From positions 1-64,000 of the forward strand of contig DCYB01000012.1 in assembly GCA_002331385.1 (NCBI GenBank): a DNA stretch of 64,000 nucleotides, given 5' to 3'. The DNA is from Comamonadaceae bacterium UBA2121. Its GTDB lineage: Bacteria > Pseudomonadota > Gammaproteobacteria > Burkholderiales > Burkholderiaceae_C. Under the pieces are notes generated by a model. That model saw only the letters and a program-made list of their open reading frames with translations. It had not been told where the DNA came from and did not search any database. Each line of letters opens with the position of its first letter. Position 1 is the first letter of the stretch. Both the position numbers and the translations under genes were made by a program. Below are positions 23,693-32,918 of this stretch, piece after piece.

Positions 23693-25303
23693 ATGTCTGA
23701 CGCTCCCCATTCGCACGAAGACCCCATGCACTCGCGCCGCAGGTGGCTGACGCGCGCCGCGCAACTGTCCGTGGCGGCGTCGCTGCCACGCTGGGCGTGG
23801 TCGAAGCCACCTGCCCTGCAGCACGATCCCTTCAGTCTCGGCGTGGCCAGTGGCGACCCGGCGCCAGACGGCTTCGTGCTCTGGACCCGGTTGTGCCCCC
23901 TCAGCGCCGCAGACAGTCACCCCGCTGCCCGCGCCATCACCGTGCGCTGGGAAGTGGCGCACGACGCCCACTTTCGACAGATGGTTGCCAAGGGTGATGC
24001 CCTCGCCGATCCTGCCTTCGCTCACAGCATCCATGTGGAAGTGCAGGGACTGCAGCCGGACCGCTGGTATTTTTACCGCTTTCTGCTGGGCGATGCCGTC
24101 AGCGCGGTGGCCCGCACACGCACTGCGCCCGCACCCAACGAGATGCCGCAGCGCCTGCGTGCCATCTACGCCAGTTGCCAGCGCTGGGAGCACGGCTTCT
24201 ATTCCGCTTGGCGGCATGCATGCAATGACGCGCCCGATCTGGTGCTGTTCCTGGGCGACTACATCTACGAATACGCCACGCCCGCCGACGCCCGGGGTCT
24301 GGCACGCACGCACACGCTACCGCATGCCCGCACGCTGAGTGACTTCCGCCACCGGTACGCACTGCACAAGAGCGATCCCGATTTGCAGGCCGCGCATGCC
24401 GTCGCTCCTTGGATCGTCACATGGGATGATCATGAAGTGCAGAACGACTACACCGGCAACTATGGCCGCGATGGCATGTCTGCTGACTACCTGCTCACAC
24501 GGACGGCGGCATGGCAGGCGTTCTACGAGCACATGCCCCTGCGCGCGAGAGTGTTGCAAGCCGACGTCTTCCATCACGTGCAGTTGTATCGACGCATTCC
24601 GTGGGGGCAACTTGCACGATTGCACGTGCTCGACGGTCGCCAATACCGCGATCGACAAGCCTGTCGCACAGCCGGCAGCAGTTCGGCAGGCGCGGTGCAG
24701 CCGGGACAATGCGCGGAGTTGTCCGATCCCTCGCGCAGTTATCTGGGCATGGAGCAGGAACAGTGGCTGCAGCAAGGCCTAGTCGCAGACGCACGGCATG
24801 GCGCGCCCCGCTGGAGTGTCGTGGCCCAGCAAACGCTCTTCTCTCCCCGCCGCTATCCGTCCGGCGTGCAATCCACCGACAGTTGGGACGGCTACCCCGC
24901 CGCACGGGATCGACTGGTGCGCGCCATCGCCAAGGCCCCACCGCGCAACACGGTGTTTCTTGGCGGTGATATTCACCAGAACTACGTCTGCAACGTCGAA
25001 GCCGCCAATGCGCGATCCATCGACGGAAAGGCCTCGCGCATCATCGCCAGCGAATTTTGCGGCACCTCGATTTCATCGCGCGTCGACACCACCCAAGTGA
25101 TGGTGGATGCCATCCAACGCCACAATCCCCACGTGCTGCTGGCCCGATGCGAGGAGCGCGGTTATGGCGTGTGCGACATCACGCCGCGCCACTGGACCAC
25201 ATCGTTGCGCGCCATCGACCATCCAATGGACCCACATAGCAACGCACATGAACTGGCCCGATTCGTTGTCGAAGACCAACGCGCAGGTCCGGTTCGCGCA
25301 TGA
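23693..25303 (+). CDS. PhoD-like alkaline phosphatase (Tat-exported)
   Basis: A 536-residue PhoD-family phosphatase, probably periplasmic. An N-terminal SRRRWLTRAAQLS stretch (about residues 14-26) and the following Ala-rich segment look like a twin-arginine signal. The metal-site motifs LVLFLGDYIYEY, VTWDDHEVQNDY and FLGGDIHQNYV are intact. PhoD enzymes use iron and calcium and hydrolyse phosphomonoesters or diesters. It is divergent from surE and ends 12 bases before the convergent transporter gene. No phosphate-box promoter was recognised. An ATG at codon 12 is another possible start. Confidence 0.88.
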   Translation: MSDAPHSHEDPMHSRRRWLTRAAQLSVAASLPRWAWSKPPALQHDPFSLGVASGDPAPDGFVLWTRLCPLSAADSHPAARAITVRWEVAHDAHFRQMVAKGDALADPAFAHSIHVEVQGLQPDRWYFYRFLLGDAVSAVARTRTAPAPNEMPQRLRAIYASCQRWEHGFYSAWRHACNDAPDLVLFLGDYIYEYATPADARGLARTHTLPHARTLSDFRHRYALHKSDPDLQAAHAVAPWIVTWDDHEVQNDYTGNYGRDGMSADYLLTRTAAWQAFYEHMPLRARVLQADVFHHVQLYRRIPWGQLARLHVLDGRQYRDRQACRTAGSSSAGAVQPGQCAELSDPSRSYLGMEQEQWLQQGLVADARHGAPRWSVVAQQTLFSPRRYPSGVQSTDSWDGYPAARDRLVRAIAKAPPRNTVFLGGDIHQNYVCNVEAANARSIDGKASRIIASEFCGTSISSRVDTTQVMVDAIQRHNPHVLLARCEERGYGVCDITPRHWTTSLRAIDHPMDPHSNAHELARFVVEDQRAGPVRA

Positions 25304-25315
25304 GCGCGGTAGCCG

Positions 25316-27082
25316 TCAGAACGGCCAGAACACCGGAATCGCGATCGTGCCGATCACCCAGAATATGAAGTTGAGCGGCAGCCCCACTTTCACGAAATCA
25401 ATGAACCGGTAGCCCCCTGCGCTGTACACCATGGTGTTGGTCTGGTAGCCGACCGGCGTGGAAAAACTGGTCGATGCAGCAAAGGTCACCGCGATCAGGA
25501 ACGGCGTGGGATCCACATCCAACATCTTTGCCGTCGACATGCCAATCGGCGTGAGCAGCACGGCCGCTGCCGCGTTGCTCATGAATTCCGTCAGCAACAG
25601 CGCCATGAGATACAGCACGGCCAGCACCACGTGCGGTCCGAATTCGCGCACCAGGCCGAGCGTGTTGTTCACTAGAAACTCGGCAGCGCCCGACGTGCTC
25701 ATCGCCACGCCCAGTGGCAACAGTCCGGCCATCAGAATGATGATGCGCCAGTCGATCGCGTCGTAGACCTCATCCGCATCGAGACACCCCGCCAGCGTCA
25801 TCGCCACAGCCCCGACCAGCGAGGTGATGGCGATGGGCACCCAGCCAACGGCAGAAACCGCAATCACCAGCACCATCGTCAGCAGCGCAAACGGAGCGCG
25901 CCAGCCGGACTGCTTTTTGGCATCGCGCTCGGACAACACAATCACATTGCGATCGCTGCGCAGCGCGCCCATTTCCGCCTCGGGCATGATCACCAGCAGC
26001 ACGTCGCCCACATCCAGCCGCACGTCCCGCACCTTTTGGCGCAGCACCTGCCCGCGCCGATGAATGCCCAGGACCGTGGCACCATGGCGCCAACGCGGGT
26101 CGATCATGCTCAGCGTGCGACCAATGGCACGCGAATTGGGCGCGATCATGATCTCGGTGATCACCTGCTTGACATCCTTCAGGTCACCCCGGCGCAGCGT
26201 GAATTCAGTATTGAGCTCCAGGCCCGCCCCTTCGCGCAGCTTGTCCAGATCCGACCACTCACCACGCGCCAACAGCACATCACCTTCCTGCAAGACTTGC
26301 GAGCGCGGGGACCACACCTTTTCGTCACCCCGCAACAGCTCCAGCACATAGACGCCAAACTCCTCACCCAAGTGGGCCTCACCCACCGATTGCCCAATCA
26401 GCGAAGACTCCGGCATCACGCGCAATTCGGTGAGGTATTTACCCAATTCATAGTGCTCGTCCGGATCCGTCGCACGCGAATCCGGCAACAGCCAGCGTCC
26501 GATGGTCAGCAGATACACACAGCCCGCCGCCATGCAGATGAGCCCGAGCGGCGTGAACTCGAACATGCTGAAGCCGGGGTGCCCCATGTCCTTTGCCATC
26601 GCATTCACCAACAGATTGGTGGACGTGCCCACCAGCGTGCAAACGCCCGCCATCTGCGACACGTACGACAGCGGGATCAGGGCCTTGGAGGGCGACATGC
26701 CGATGCTCGTCGTAGCCGCAATCACGATCGGCATGAACACCGCCACCACCGCCGTGTTGTTCACAAACGGCGCGATCACCGCCAACACCGCAAACAGGAT
26801 CAGCAGGAAGACGAATGGAGACTTCGCCTTGCCCAGCAAGCGCCCCACTCCCGACAAGGCGCCGCTGTTCTGCAAACCCGCCGCGAGAATGAACATCGCC
26901 GCCACCGTGATCGTCGCCGCATTGCTGAACCCGCTGAGCGCCTGCTCCGGATTCACCAGCCCCAGAATCGCCAACCCCGACAACACCAGCAACGCCACCG
27001 CGTCCATGCGCAGCTTCTCGGTGGCAAACAGCACAATGGCCACGAGCGCAATGGCAAGTACCGCGATGATTTCCGTCGTCAT
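25316..27082 (-). CDS. SLC13/DASS-type transporter with two RCK_C (TrkA-C) domains
   Basis: A 588-residue inner-membrane transporter of the ArsB/NhaD/DASS superfamily. About six membrane helices come first, then two soluble TrkA-C domains (about residues 205-375, for example GDVLLARGEWSDL and GDVLLVIMPEAEMG), then another helical half containing SNAAAAVLLTP. Family members carry sulfate, dicarboxylates, silicate or arsenite with sodium; the substrate here cannot be told. It is convergent with the PhoD-like gene and divergent from mutS. Confidence 0.85.
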   Translation of the reverse strand: MTTEIIAVLAIALVAIVLFATEKLRMDAVALLVLSGLAILGLVNPEQALSGFSNAATITVAAMFILAAGLQNSGALSGVGRLLGKAKSPFVFLLILFAVLAVIAPFVNNTAVVAVFMPIVIAATTSIGMSPSKALIPLSYVSQMAGVCTLVGTSTNLLVNAMAKDMGHPGFSMFEFTPLGLICMAAGCVYLLTIGRWLLPDSRATDPDEHYELGKYLTELRVMPESSLIGQSVGEAHLGEEFGVYVLELLRGDEKVWSPRSQVLQEGDVLLARGEWSDLDKLREGAGLELNTEFTLRRGDLKDVKQVITEIMIAPNSRAIGRTLSMIDPRWRHGATVLGIHRRGQVLRQKVRDVRLDVGDVLLVIMPEAEMGALRSDRNVIVLSERDAKKQSGWRAPFALLTMVLVIAVSAVGWVPIAITSLVGAVAMTLAGCLDADEVYDAIDWRIIILMAGLLPLGVAMSTSGAAEFLVNNTLGLVREFGPHVVLAVLYLMALLLTEFMSNAAAAVLLTPIGMSTAKMLDVDPTPFLIAVTFAASTSFSTPVGYQTNTMVYSAGGYRFIDFVKVGLPLNFIFWVIGTIAIPVFWPF

Positions 27083-27386
27083 AAGCGCGCGTTTCTTTCT
27101 CGATTCAGGAGGTTCGCCCGAAAGAAAGCGACAGCGATCTGCCGTCCCCTCCCAAGAGCGTCATTCAATGAAAGAAAATTCTAAGCAGCGCCGCTGCAAG
27201 ACTGTGACGGAAGAAACCCATCAGCCCCTTGAGCGGATGGACTACACGAGCCACAACTGCACGTCATCCAGCGTCCCGCGCGCACGGATCAAACGCCGCC
27301 CATCTGGCGCGTTTGCCGCGCTGCATTTATCGTGAAGGACAATACAGCCTTTGACGATATCGACGCCGCCAGCGGGCAGCATCCCA
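27083..27386. other. Divergent intergenic region between the SLC13-type gene and mutS
   Basis: About 300 bases separate two divergent genes and should hold both promoters. I saw no convincing promoter pair, hairpin or repeat. The TTG at 27351 is a possible alternative mutS start. If used, the gap shortens to about 270 bases. Confidence 0.4.
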
Positions 27387-30032
27387 ATGAACGAGAAATC
27401 CGGAAATACACAGGCACACACCGCTGCCGACTACAGCGCCCATACGCCGATGATGGCCCAATATCTTGCGGTCAAGGCGGACTATCCCGACACGCTGGTC
27501 TTCTATCGCATGGGGGACTTTTACGAGTTGTTCTTTGCCGATGCGCAGAAGGCGGCGCGGCTGCTGGACATCACGCTCACGCAGCGCGGGCAGTCCGCCG
27601 GGGAGCCGGTGGTCATGGCCGGGGTGCCGTTTCACGCGCTGGAGAACTATCTGGGCCGGCTCATCAAGATGGGCGAGTCGGTTGCCATTGCCGAGCAAGT
27701 GGGCGAAGTCGGCGCAAGCAAGGGGCCGGTGGAGCGCAAGGTGGTGCGCGTGGTGACACCGGGCACGCTCACGGACAGCGAACTGCTGTCCGACAAGAAT
27801 GAATCCGTGCTGCTCTCCGTGCATCAGGGCCCGCGCGCCAAGGCGGGGCTGGCGTGGCTCAGCGTGACGCAGGGCGTGGTGCATCTGGCCGAATGCGCGC
27901 ATGACGAGGTAGGCACCTGGGTGGCCCGCATCGCACCCAGTGAAGTCATCTACAGCGCGGGCGTGACCGAGCGCTTCGAGTCGCAACTCACCGAGCTGCG
28001 CCACAGCGGCGTGCTGACGTGTCCGCTCAGCCTGCGTCCCGATTGGCAGTTCGACGCCGCCCTCGGAGAGCGCAAATTGCTGGAGCATCTGGGCGCATCC
28101 AGTCTGCAAGCGTGGAACGCGGAAGGCCTCCAGCAAGCCCATGCCGCCACGGCCGCATTGCTGACCTATGCGGAACATACGCAAGGCCGTGCGCTCACCC
28201 ACGTGCACAACGTGCGCGTACAACGCAACGACCAACTGATCAACCTGCCCGCGACGACGCGGCGCAACCTGGAACTCACCAAGACGCTGCGCGGAGAAGA
28301 CGCGCCCACGCTGTTTTCGTTGATCGACACCTGCATGACGGGCATGGGCAGTCGGCTGCTCAAGACCTGGCTGCTGGAGCCGGAGCGCGATCGCAGCCGC
28401 GCGCGCGAGCGCCTGTCCGCCATTGGGGTATTGCGCGGTGGAGGTTCAGGCACGGACAGCCCATGGCAGATGCTGCGCGGCGAGCTCAAGGGCGTATCCG
28501 ACGTGGAACGCATTACGGCGCGCATCGCCTTGCGACAGGTGCGTCCGCGCGAGTTGGTGGGGCTAGGCAAGACGCTGGAAAAATCGCATTTGCTGTCGCA
28601 ATTTCCGCGCGCGCCCGAACCCTTTCTCGCGCAACTGTTCGACGACCTTGTTCCGCCCACCGACTGCACGGAATTGCTGCGCTCGGCCATCTTGGAAGAA
28701 CCGGCAGCGTTGATCCGCGACGGCGGCGTGATCGCCACCGGCTTCGACGCCGAATTGGACGAACTGCGCGGTATCCAGAACAACTGCGACGACTTCCTGC
28801 TGGAGCTGGAAACGCGCGAGAAAGAGCGCACCGGCATTCCCAACCTGCGCGTGCAGTTCAACAAGGTGCATGGCTTTTACATCGAAGTCACCACCAGTTA
28901 TCTCGACCGCGTGCCCACCGACTACCGCCGGCGCCAGACACTGAAGAACGCCGAGCGCTACATCACGCCCGAACTGAAGGCGTTTGAAGACAAGGCCCTG
29001 TCCGCTCAGGAGCGCGGACTGGCGCGCGAAAAATACCTGTACGAGCAAATCCTCGACCAGTTGCAGAACCATGTACCGGCGCTCACGCGGCTGGCTACGG
29101 CGCTGGCCACGCTGGATGCCCTGTGCGCACTGGCGGAACGCTCGCTCACGCTGGACTGGTGCGCTCCGCAGTTCGTTCCGGAGCCCTGCATCGACATCGA
29201 TGCCGGTCGCCACCCCGTGGTCGAAGCGCGACTGGCGGAGACGTCATCCGGCGCCTTCATCGCCAACCACACGCGACTGAATGCCAACACGCGCATGCAG
29301 ATCATCACCGGCCCCAACATGGGCGGTAAGTCGACCTACATGCGGCAGGTGGCGCTGATCGTGCTGCTTGCCAGCATGGGCTCCTACGTGCCTGCGGCGG
29401 CGTGCCGTCTGGGCCCGGTCGATGCCATCCATACGCGCATTGGCGCGGCCGACGATCTGGCCAACGCACAATCCACCTTCATGCTGGAGATGACCGAGGC
29501 CGCACAAATCCTGCACAGTGCCACGCCGCATTCGCTCGTCCTCATGGACGAGATCGGGCGCGGCACCAGCACCTTCGACGGTCTGGCCTTAGCGAGCGGC
29601 ATCGCCACACATCTGCACGACAAGACCAAGGCGTTCTCGCTGTTTGCCACGCACTATTTCGAACTGACCGAGCTGTCCACCCGCCATCAGCACGCGGTCA
29701 ACGTGCACGTGGGCGCGACCGAGTCGGGAAGCGACATCGTTTTCCTGCACGAAATCCAGCCCGGCCCCGCCAGCCGCAGCTATGGCATCCAGGTTGCCAA
29801 GCTCGCAGGCGTGCCCGCGGGCGTCATCAACCACGCACGCCACACGCTGGAAGTGCTTGAAGCCCGCGCTGGCGAGGACGAGTTGCAGGTGGACCTGTTC
29901 GCTCCTCCGCCGGAGCCGCCGCAAGCCAGCATCAGCCGTGTGGAGCAATCGCTCGCCGCCATCCACCCCGACGCCCTGAGCCCGCGCGAGGCATTGGATG
30001 CGCTGTATCAGCTAAAAAAGCTACTGAATTAA
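27387..30032 (+). CDS. mutS: DNA mismatch repair protein MutS
   Basis: MutS recognises mismatches and small loops and recruits MutL. The chosen ATG gives 881 residues. The mismatch-reading Phe-x-Glu motif lies in GDFYELF (Phe45, Glu47), and the Walker A loop GPNMGGKST starts near residue 642. Walker B ([16 protein letters not shown]) and the C-terminal helix ending in YQLKKLL follow. Neither this ATG nor the TTG 12 codons upstream has a strong ribosome site, so the start is uncertain. mutL is not in the window. Confidence 0.96.
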   Translation: MNEKSGNTQAHTAADYSAHTPMMAQYLAVKADYPDTLVFYRMGDFYELFFADAQKAARLLDITLTQRGQSAGEPVVMAGVPFHALENYLGRLIKMGESVAIAEQVGEVGASKGPVERKVVRVVTPGTLTDSELLSDKNESVLLSVHQGPRAKAGLAWLSVTQGVVHLAECAHDEVGTWVARIAPSEVIYSAGVTERFESQLTELRHSGVLTCPLSLRPDWQFDAALGERKLLEHLGASSLQAWNAEGLQQAHAATAALLTYAEHTQGRALTHVHNVRVQRNDQLINLPATTRRNLELTKTLRGEDAPTLFSLIDTCMTGMGSRLLKTWLLEPERDRSRARERLSAIGVLRGGGSGTDSPWQMLRGELKGVSDVERITARIALRQVRPRELVGLGKTLEKSHLLSQFPRAPEPFLAQLFDDLVPPTDCTELLRSAILEEPAALIRDGGVIATGFDAELDELRGIQNNCDDFLLELETREKERTGIPNLRVQFNKVHGFYIEVTTSYLDRVPTDYRRRQTLKNAERYITPELKAFEDKALSAQERGLAREKYLYEQILDQLQNHVPALTRLATALATLDALCALAERSLTLDWCAPQFVPEPCIDIDAGRHPVVEARLAETSSGAFIANHTRLNANTRMQIITGPNMGGKSTYMRQVALIVLLASMGSYVPAAACRLGPVDAIHTRIGAADDLANAQSTFMLEMTEAAQILHSATPHSLVLMDEIGRGTSTFDGLALASGIATHLHDKTKAFSLFATHYFELTELSTRHQHAVNVHVGATESGSDIVFLHEIQPGPASRSYGIQVAKLAGVPAGVINHARHTLEVLEARAGEDELQVDLFAPPPEPPQASISRVEQSLAAIHPDALSPREALDALYQLKKLLN

Positions 30033-30051
30033 CACCATCAGGGAGGCCCAC

Positions 30052-30285
30052 ATGGAAGACACGCACGACGTTCGCGTCGATCTCGACGACGCCAGTGTTC
30101 CCGCGCAGGTGCGTGATCGCGTGCTCTCCATGATGCAACCCGGCGATCAGCTCTGGCGCTGTCCGCGCCTGTCTGCGCCGAAGCCGGTGCTCGGCCTTTT
30201 TGGCAACGGCCGGCGCGAAGTCGTGATCGAGTGGTGGCTGACCGACGCCAATGGTGAACTGATCGAAGTGTTCTTCTTCGCCTGA
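30052..30285 (+). CDS. Small hypothetical protein downstream of mutS
   Basis: A 77-residue acidic protein that I do not recognise. A strong GGGAGG ribosome site stands 7 bases before its ATG, and it follows mutS by 19 bases on the same strand, so it is probably co-transcribed. The sequence looks like a compact soluble domain: an acidic helix-forming start, then probable beta strands ending REVVIEWWLTDANGELIEVFFF. There are no Cys pairs, membrane segments or known motifs. Confidence 0.7.
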   Translation: MEDTHDVRVDLDDASVPAQVRDRVLSMMQPGDQLWRCPRLSAPKPVLGLFGNGRREVVIEWWLTDANGELIEVFFFA

Positions 30286-30289
30286 AAGC

Positions 30290-30931
30290 TCACGCGCCCG
30301 CGAGGGTGAGGATCGAGTCCCACTCCACGCCCTGCATGGCGTCCCAGTGCGTCACGATCACACAGCGACGCGGGCTGGCGTGGCCCATGCCTTGCGCCTG
30401 CGCCGTAAAGCAGGTGTGCAGGGCTTGCTGCACATAGCGCTGGGACGGCTTGTCCAGCGCCGCCAGTGGCTCGTCGATCAAGGTCAACGGCGCACCGCTG
30501 GCCCACGCACACGCCATCCACAGCTTGCGCAGCGATCCGGTGGACAGCCCCAGCAGCGGCTTGTGCAGATGCTCTTCCACGCCCAGCCCGTGCGCATGTG
30601 CGTCGAAATTTTCCTGCGACCACTGCGGATAGCGGGCCGCACAGCGCATGGTCCAATCGCGCGCAGTCAAGGCCAATTCCGCGTCATTCAACATCGTGCG
30701 CGGGTGTTGCCAGAAGACGTCCGACAGACTGCGCTCACGCCCCTGCGCGTAGCCCACATCGATGCGTCCCGCCCGGACAGGAATGTCGCCCGCCAAGGTG
30801 CACAGCAGCGCCGTTTTCCCGACTCCTTCATCGCCTTGCACCAGATGCAGGCCCGCACCCCAGACGTGGTCCGGGCATTGCAATAACGGGCCGTTGGGGT
30901 AGCCGATGTGAAGCGCGTGGGTTTGCAGCAT
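30290..30931 (-). CDS. Stand-alone ABC-type ATP-binding protein
   Basis: A 213-residue ABC ATPase domain: Walker A GDEGVGKT (33-40), signature LSTGSLRK (129-136), Walker B LTLIDEP (149-155) and a switch histidine in VIVTHWD. The helical region is short, giving a compact CcmA-like size. I took the ATG at MLQTHALHIGYP; the frame stays open upstream but would run antisense through the next gene. No permease or binding protein is next to it. The substrate is unknown, and a non-transport role is possible. Confidence 0.75.
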   Translation of the reverse strand: MLQTHALHIGYPNGPLLQCPDHVWGAGLHLVQGDEGVGKTALLCTLAGDIPVRAGRIDVGYAQGRERSLSDVFWQHPRTMLNDAELALTARDWTMRCAARYPQWSQENFDAHAHGLGVEEHLHKPLLGLSTGSLRKLWMACAWASGAPLTLIDEPLAALDKPSQRYVQQALHTCFTAQAQGMGHASPRRCVIVTHWDAMQGVEWDSILTLAGA

Positions 30932-31024
30932 GGCAGGCACAAGGTCTCCAGAATTCGTGTGGATTGCATCGCCCCGGTTTGACGCGACAATGTGGGCCTG
31001 ATTCTCCACCACCCGAGCCTGCCC

Positions 31025-31399
31025 GTGTCCAAGACCCTCGACTATCTGATTTTCGACTACAGCGAAGACGAGGACGGCAACGGCACCTGGGATGCCATGA
31101 GCAGCGCGCAAGGCGAGGCCATCGCCCGCATGTGCACCGAAATCGAAGACGTGCTGCGCTGGGCCAGCCGCGATTTCCACGGACGGCAAGGTGCCGTCGA
31201 TGACGGCGGCGATTGGGATTTCGACCTGCAAGCGCAGTCGGACGATGGCGCTGCCTTGCCCGCACAATTCCACCCTGCGGAGGGCCGACTGTCGCTGCAC
31301 CAACCAGCGAGAGGGCGCGTGACGGTGTCGCTCTCGCTCACCGGCAACAGCGCCTTTGCCGAGGCGTTCTCAACGCAGTTTCACTGGGACGCAGATTGA
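31025..31399 (+). CDS. Hypothetical acidic protein
   Basis: A 124-residue acidic protein (many Asp and Glu, for example DYSEDEDGNGTWDAM) that I do not recognise. The GTG giving MSKTLDYLIFDYSED is the more natural start; another GTG 11 codons upstream keeps the frame. Neither has a clear ribosome site. It is divergent from the ABC ATPase, and its last 19 bases overlap, tail to tail, the end of the efflux outer-membrane gene. The mix of predicted strands and helices suggests a small soluble domain. It is retained because its reading frame makes better protein sense than the antisense one. Confidence 0.65.
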   Translation: MSKTLDYLIFDYSEDEDGNGTWDAMSSAQGEAIARMCTEIEDVLRWASRDFHGRQGAVDDGGDWDFDLQAQSDDGAALPAQFHPAEGRLSLHQPARGRVTVSLSLTGNSAFAEAFSTQFHWDAD

Positions 31400-32916
31400 T
31401 CCTTCAGGGACACGGCAGAGTCGGATGACCCGGTGCGCCAATCCCCTGCCACGTTCTTGAGCAGCGTATTCACCGCTGCCAGCCGGCGGTTGCGCACGTC
31501 GATGAGACTGCGCTCTGCACTCAGCACGGTGGTTTGCGCGCTCAGCACATTCAGATAGGCCACGATGCCCGCCTTGTACTGATTGTTCGCCACCACCAGC
31601 GCCTTGCGCGCGGCGGCAACGGCTTCGGTTTGCACCTGCAACTCCTCGTCGAGTGCGTTGGCCGCGACGAGATTGTCTTCCACCTCTTGCAGGGCGGTGA
31701 TCACGGTCTGGCGATAGGTGGCAGAGGCCAGATCGAGCGACGCACGCGCTGATTCCACGGCCGCATCGCGTGCGCCCCCGTCAAAAATCGCGAGTGCCAG
31801 CGCCGGGCCGAGGGACCAGAACAAGTTGGGCGCACTCAGCAAGTTGGACAGGCTGGAGTTGCGATAGCCCGCAGCCGCAGAGAGGGTCAACGAAGGAAAG
31901 TACGCCGCGCGCGCCACACCAACCTGCGCATTCGCCGCAGCCACGCTGCGCTCGGCAGATGCAATGTCCGGGCGCTGCTCCAGCAATTGCGACGGCAGCA
32001 TGGACGGCTCGGCGGGCGGTGCGGGCATGACTCCTGTGGGTGCCAGGCTGAAGGCCGCAGGAACCTTGCCCAGCAGCGCCGCAAGCGCATGCTCCAGTTG
32101 CGCGCGCGACGTCTGCGATTCAATGAGCTGCGCCTGCGTGCTCTTGTATTGCGACTCGGCCTGCGCCACATCTGCCGACGAGGCCACGCCTGCCTTGTAG
32201 CGGTTCTGCGTGAGCTGCCAGCTCTGCTCATACGCTTGCAAGGTCTGCTGGAGCAGGCTTTGCTGCGCCTCCGCCGCACGCAGTGAGAAATAGGTCTGCG
32301 CCACCGCCGCCTGTGTGGACAGGCGCACGGCGGCCAGGTCGTCACGGCTGGCCTGTGCGCTGGCTTCACTGGCATCCACCGTTCCGGCGATGCGCCCCCA
32401 CAGGTCGATTTCCCAGCTGGCATTCAGGCCCAGTGAGTAGCTGTTGTTGATGCTGCCGCTGCGCGCCACATTCTCGCCCGCCGCATTGGACACGGTGCCG
32501 CCACCCGCACGCGCACGCGAGCCGCTTGCGCTCGTCCCCACGGTGGGAAACAGCGAGGACCGGCTGCTGGCCACGGCGGCCTGTGCCGCGCGCACCCGGG
32601 CGAGCGCCTGGGCAATGCCCTGATTCTGCAATTGCGCCTCGCTTTGAAGTTGGTTCAGCGTGGCGTCGCCATACAACGTCCACCAGTCATGCGGGACGTC
32701 GGCAGCCTTGCTGTCGTTGATGCCATGCCGCGCCGGAAACCAGGTGCCCGCATCCGCATGCTGCAGATCTGCCTGTTTGAAATGCTCCGGCACCTCCAGG
32801 TAGGGTCGCTGGTACGCGGGTTGCGTGGAGCAGCCCGCAAGCAGCAGCGCCGCCGCCAACAGTCCAAGTCCACGTCCGACGGGTCGATGCAAAGTGTTCC
32901 GTATGCCCATTTTCAT
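31381..32916 (-). CDS. RND efflux outer-membrane lipoprotein (NodT/OprM family)
   Basis: A 511-residue TolC-like outer-membrane channel lipoprotein. The signal peptide ends in ALLLAGC (Cys near residue 29), and two repeated OEP domains follow. Ala/Gln-rich coiled coils include QALARVRAAQAAVASSRSS and SARASLDLASATYRQTVITALQEVEDNL. The ATG has a GGAG site, and the gene begins 2 bases after the permease stop, so it closes the efflux operon. It should form the exit duct for the adaptor and permeases upstream. Confidence 0.92.
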   Translation of the reverse strand: MKMGIRNTLHRPVGRGLGLLAAALLLAGCSTQPAYQRPYLEVPEHFKQADLQHADAGTWFPARHGINDSKAADVPHDWWTLYGDATLNQLQSEAQLQNQGIAQALARVRAAQAAVASSRSSLFPTVGTSASGSRARAGGGTVSNAAGENVARSGSINNSYSLGLNASWEIDLWGRIAGTVDASEASAQASRDDLAAVRLSTQAAVAQTYFSLRAAEAQQSLLQQTLQAYEQSWQLTQNRYKAGVASSADVAQAESQYKSTQAQLIESQTSRAQLEHALAALLGKVPAAFSLAPTGVMPAPPAEPSMLPSQLLEQRPDIASAERSVAAANAQVGVARAAYFPSLTLSAAAGYRNSSLSNLLSAPNLFWSLGPALALAIFDGGARDAAVESARASLDLASATYRQTVITALQEVEDNLVAANALDEELQVQTEAVAAARKALVVANNQYKAGIVAYLNVLSAQTTVLSAERSLIDVRNRRLAAVNTLLKNVAGDWRTGSSDSAVSLKDQSASQ

Positions 32917-32918
32917 AT

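Noticed and set aside
30932..31303. N-terminal extension of the ABC ATPase frame
   Set aside because: The extra 124 codons run antisense to the acidic hypothetical gene and do not look like protein; the ATPase domain begins at the chosen ATG.
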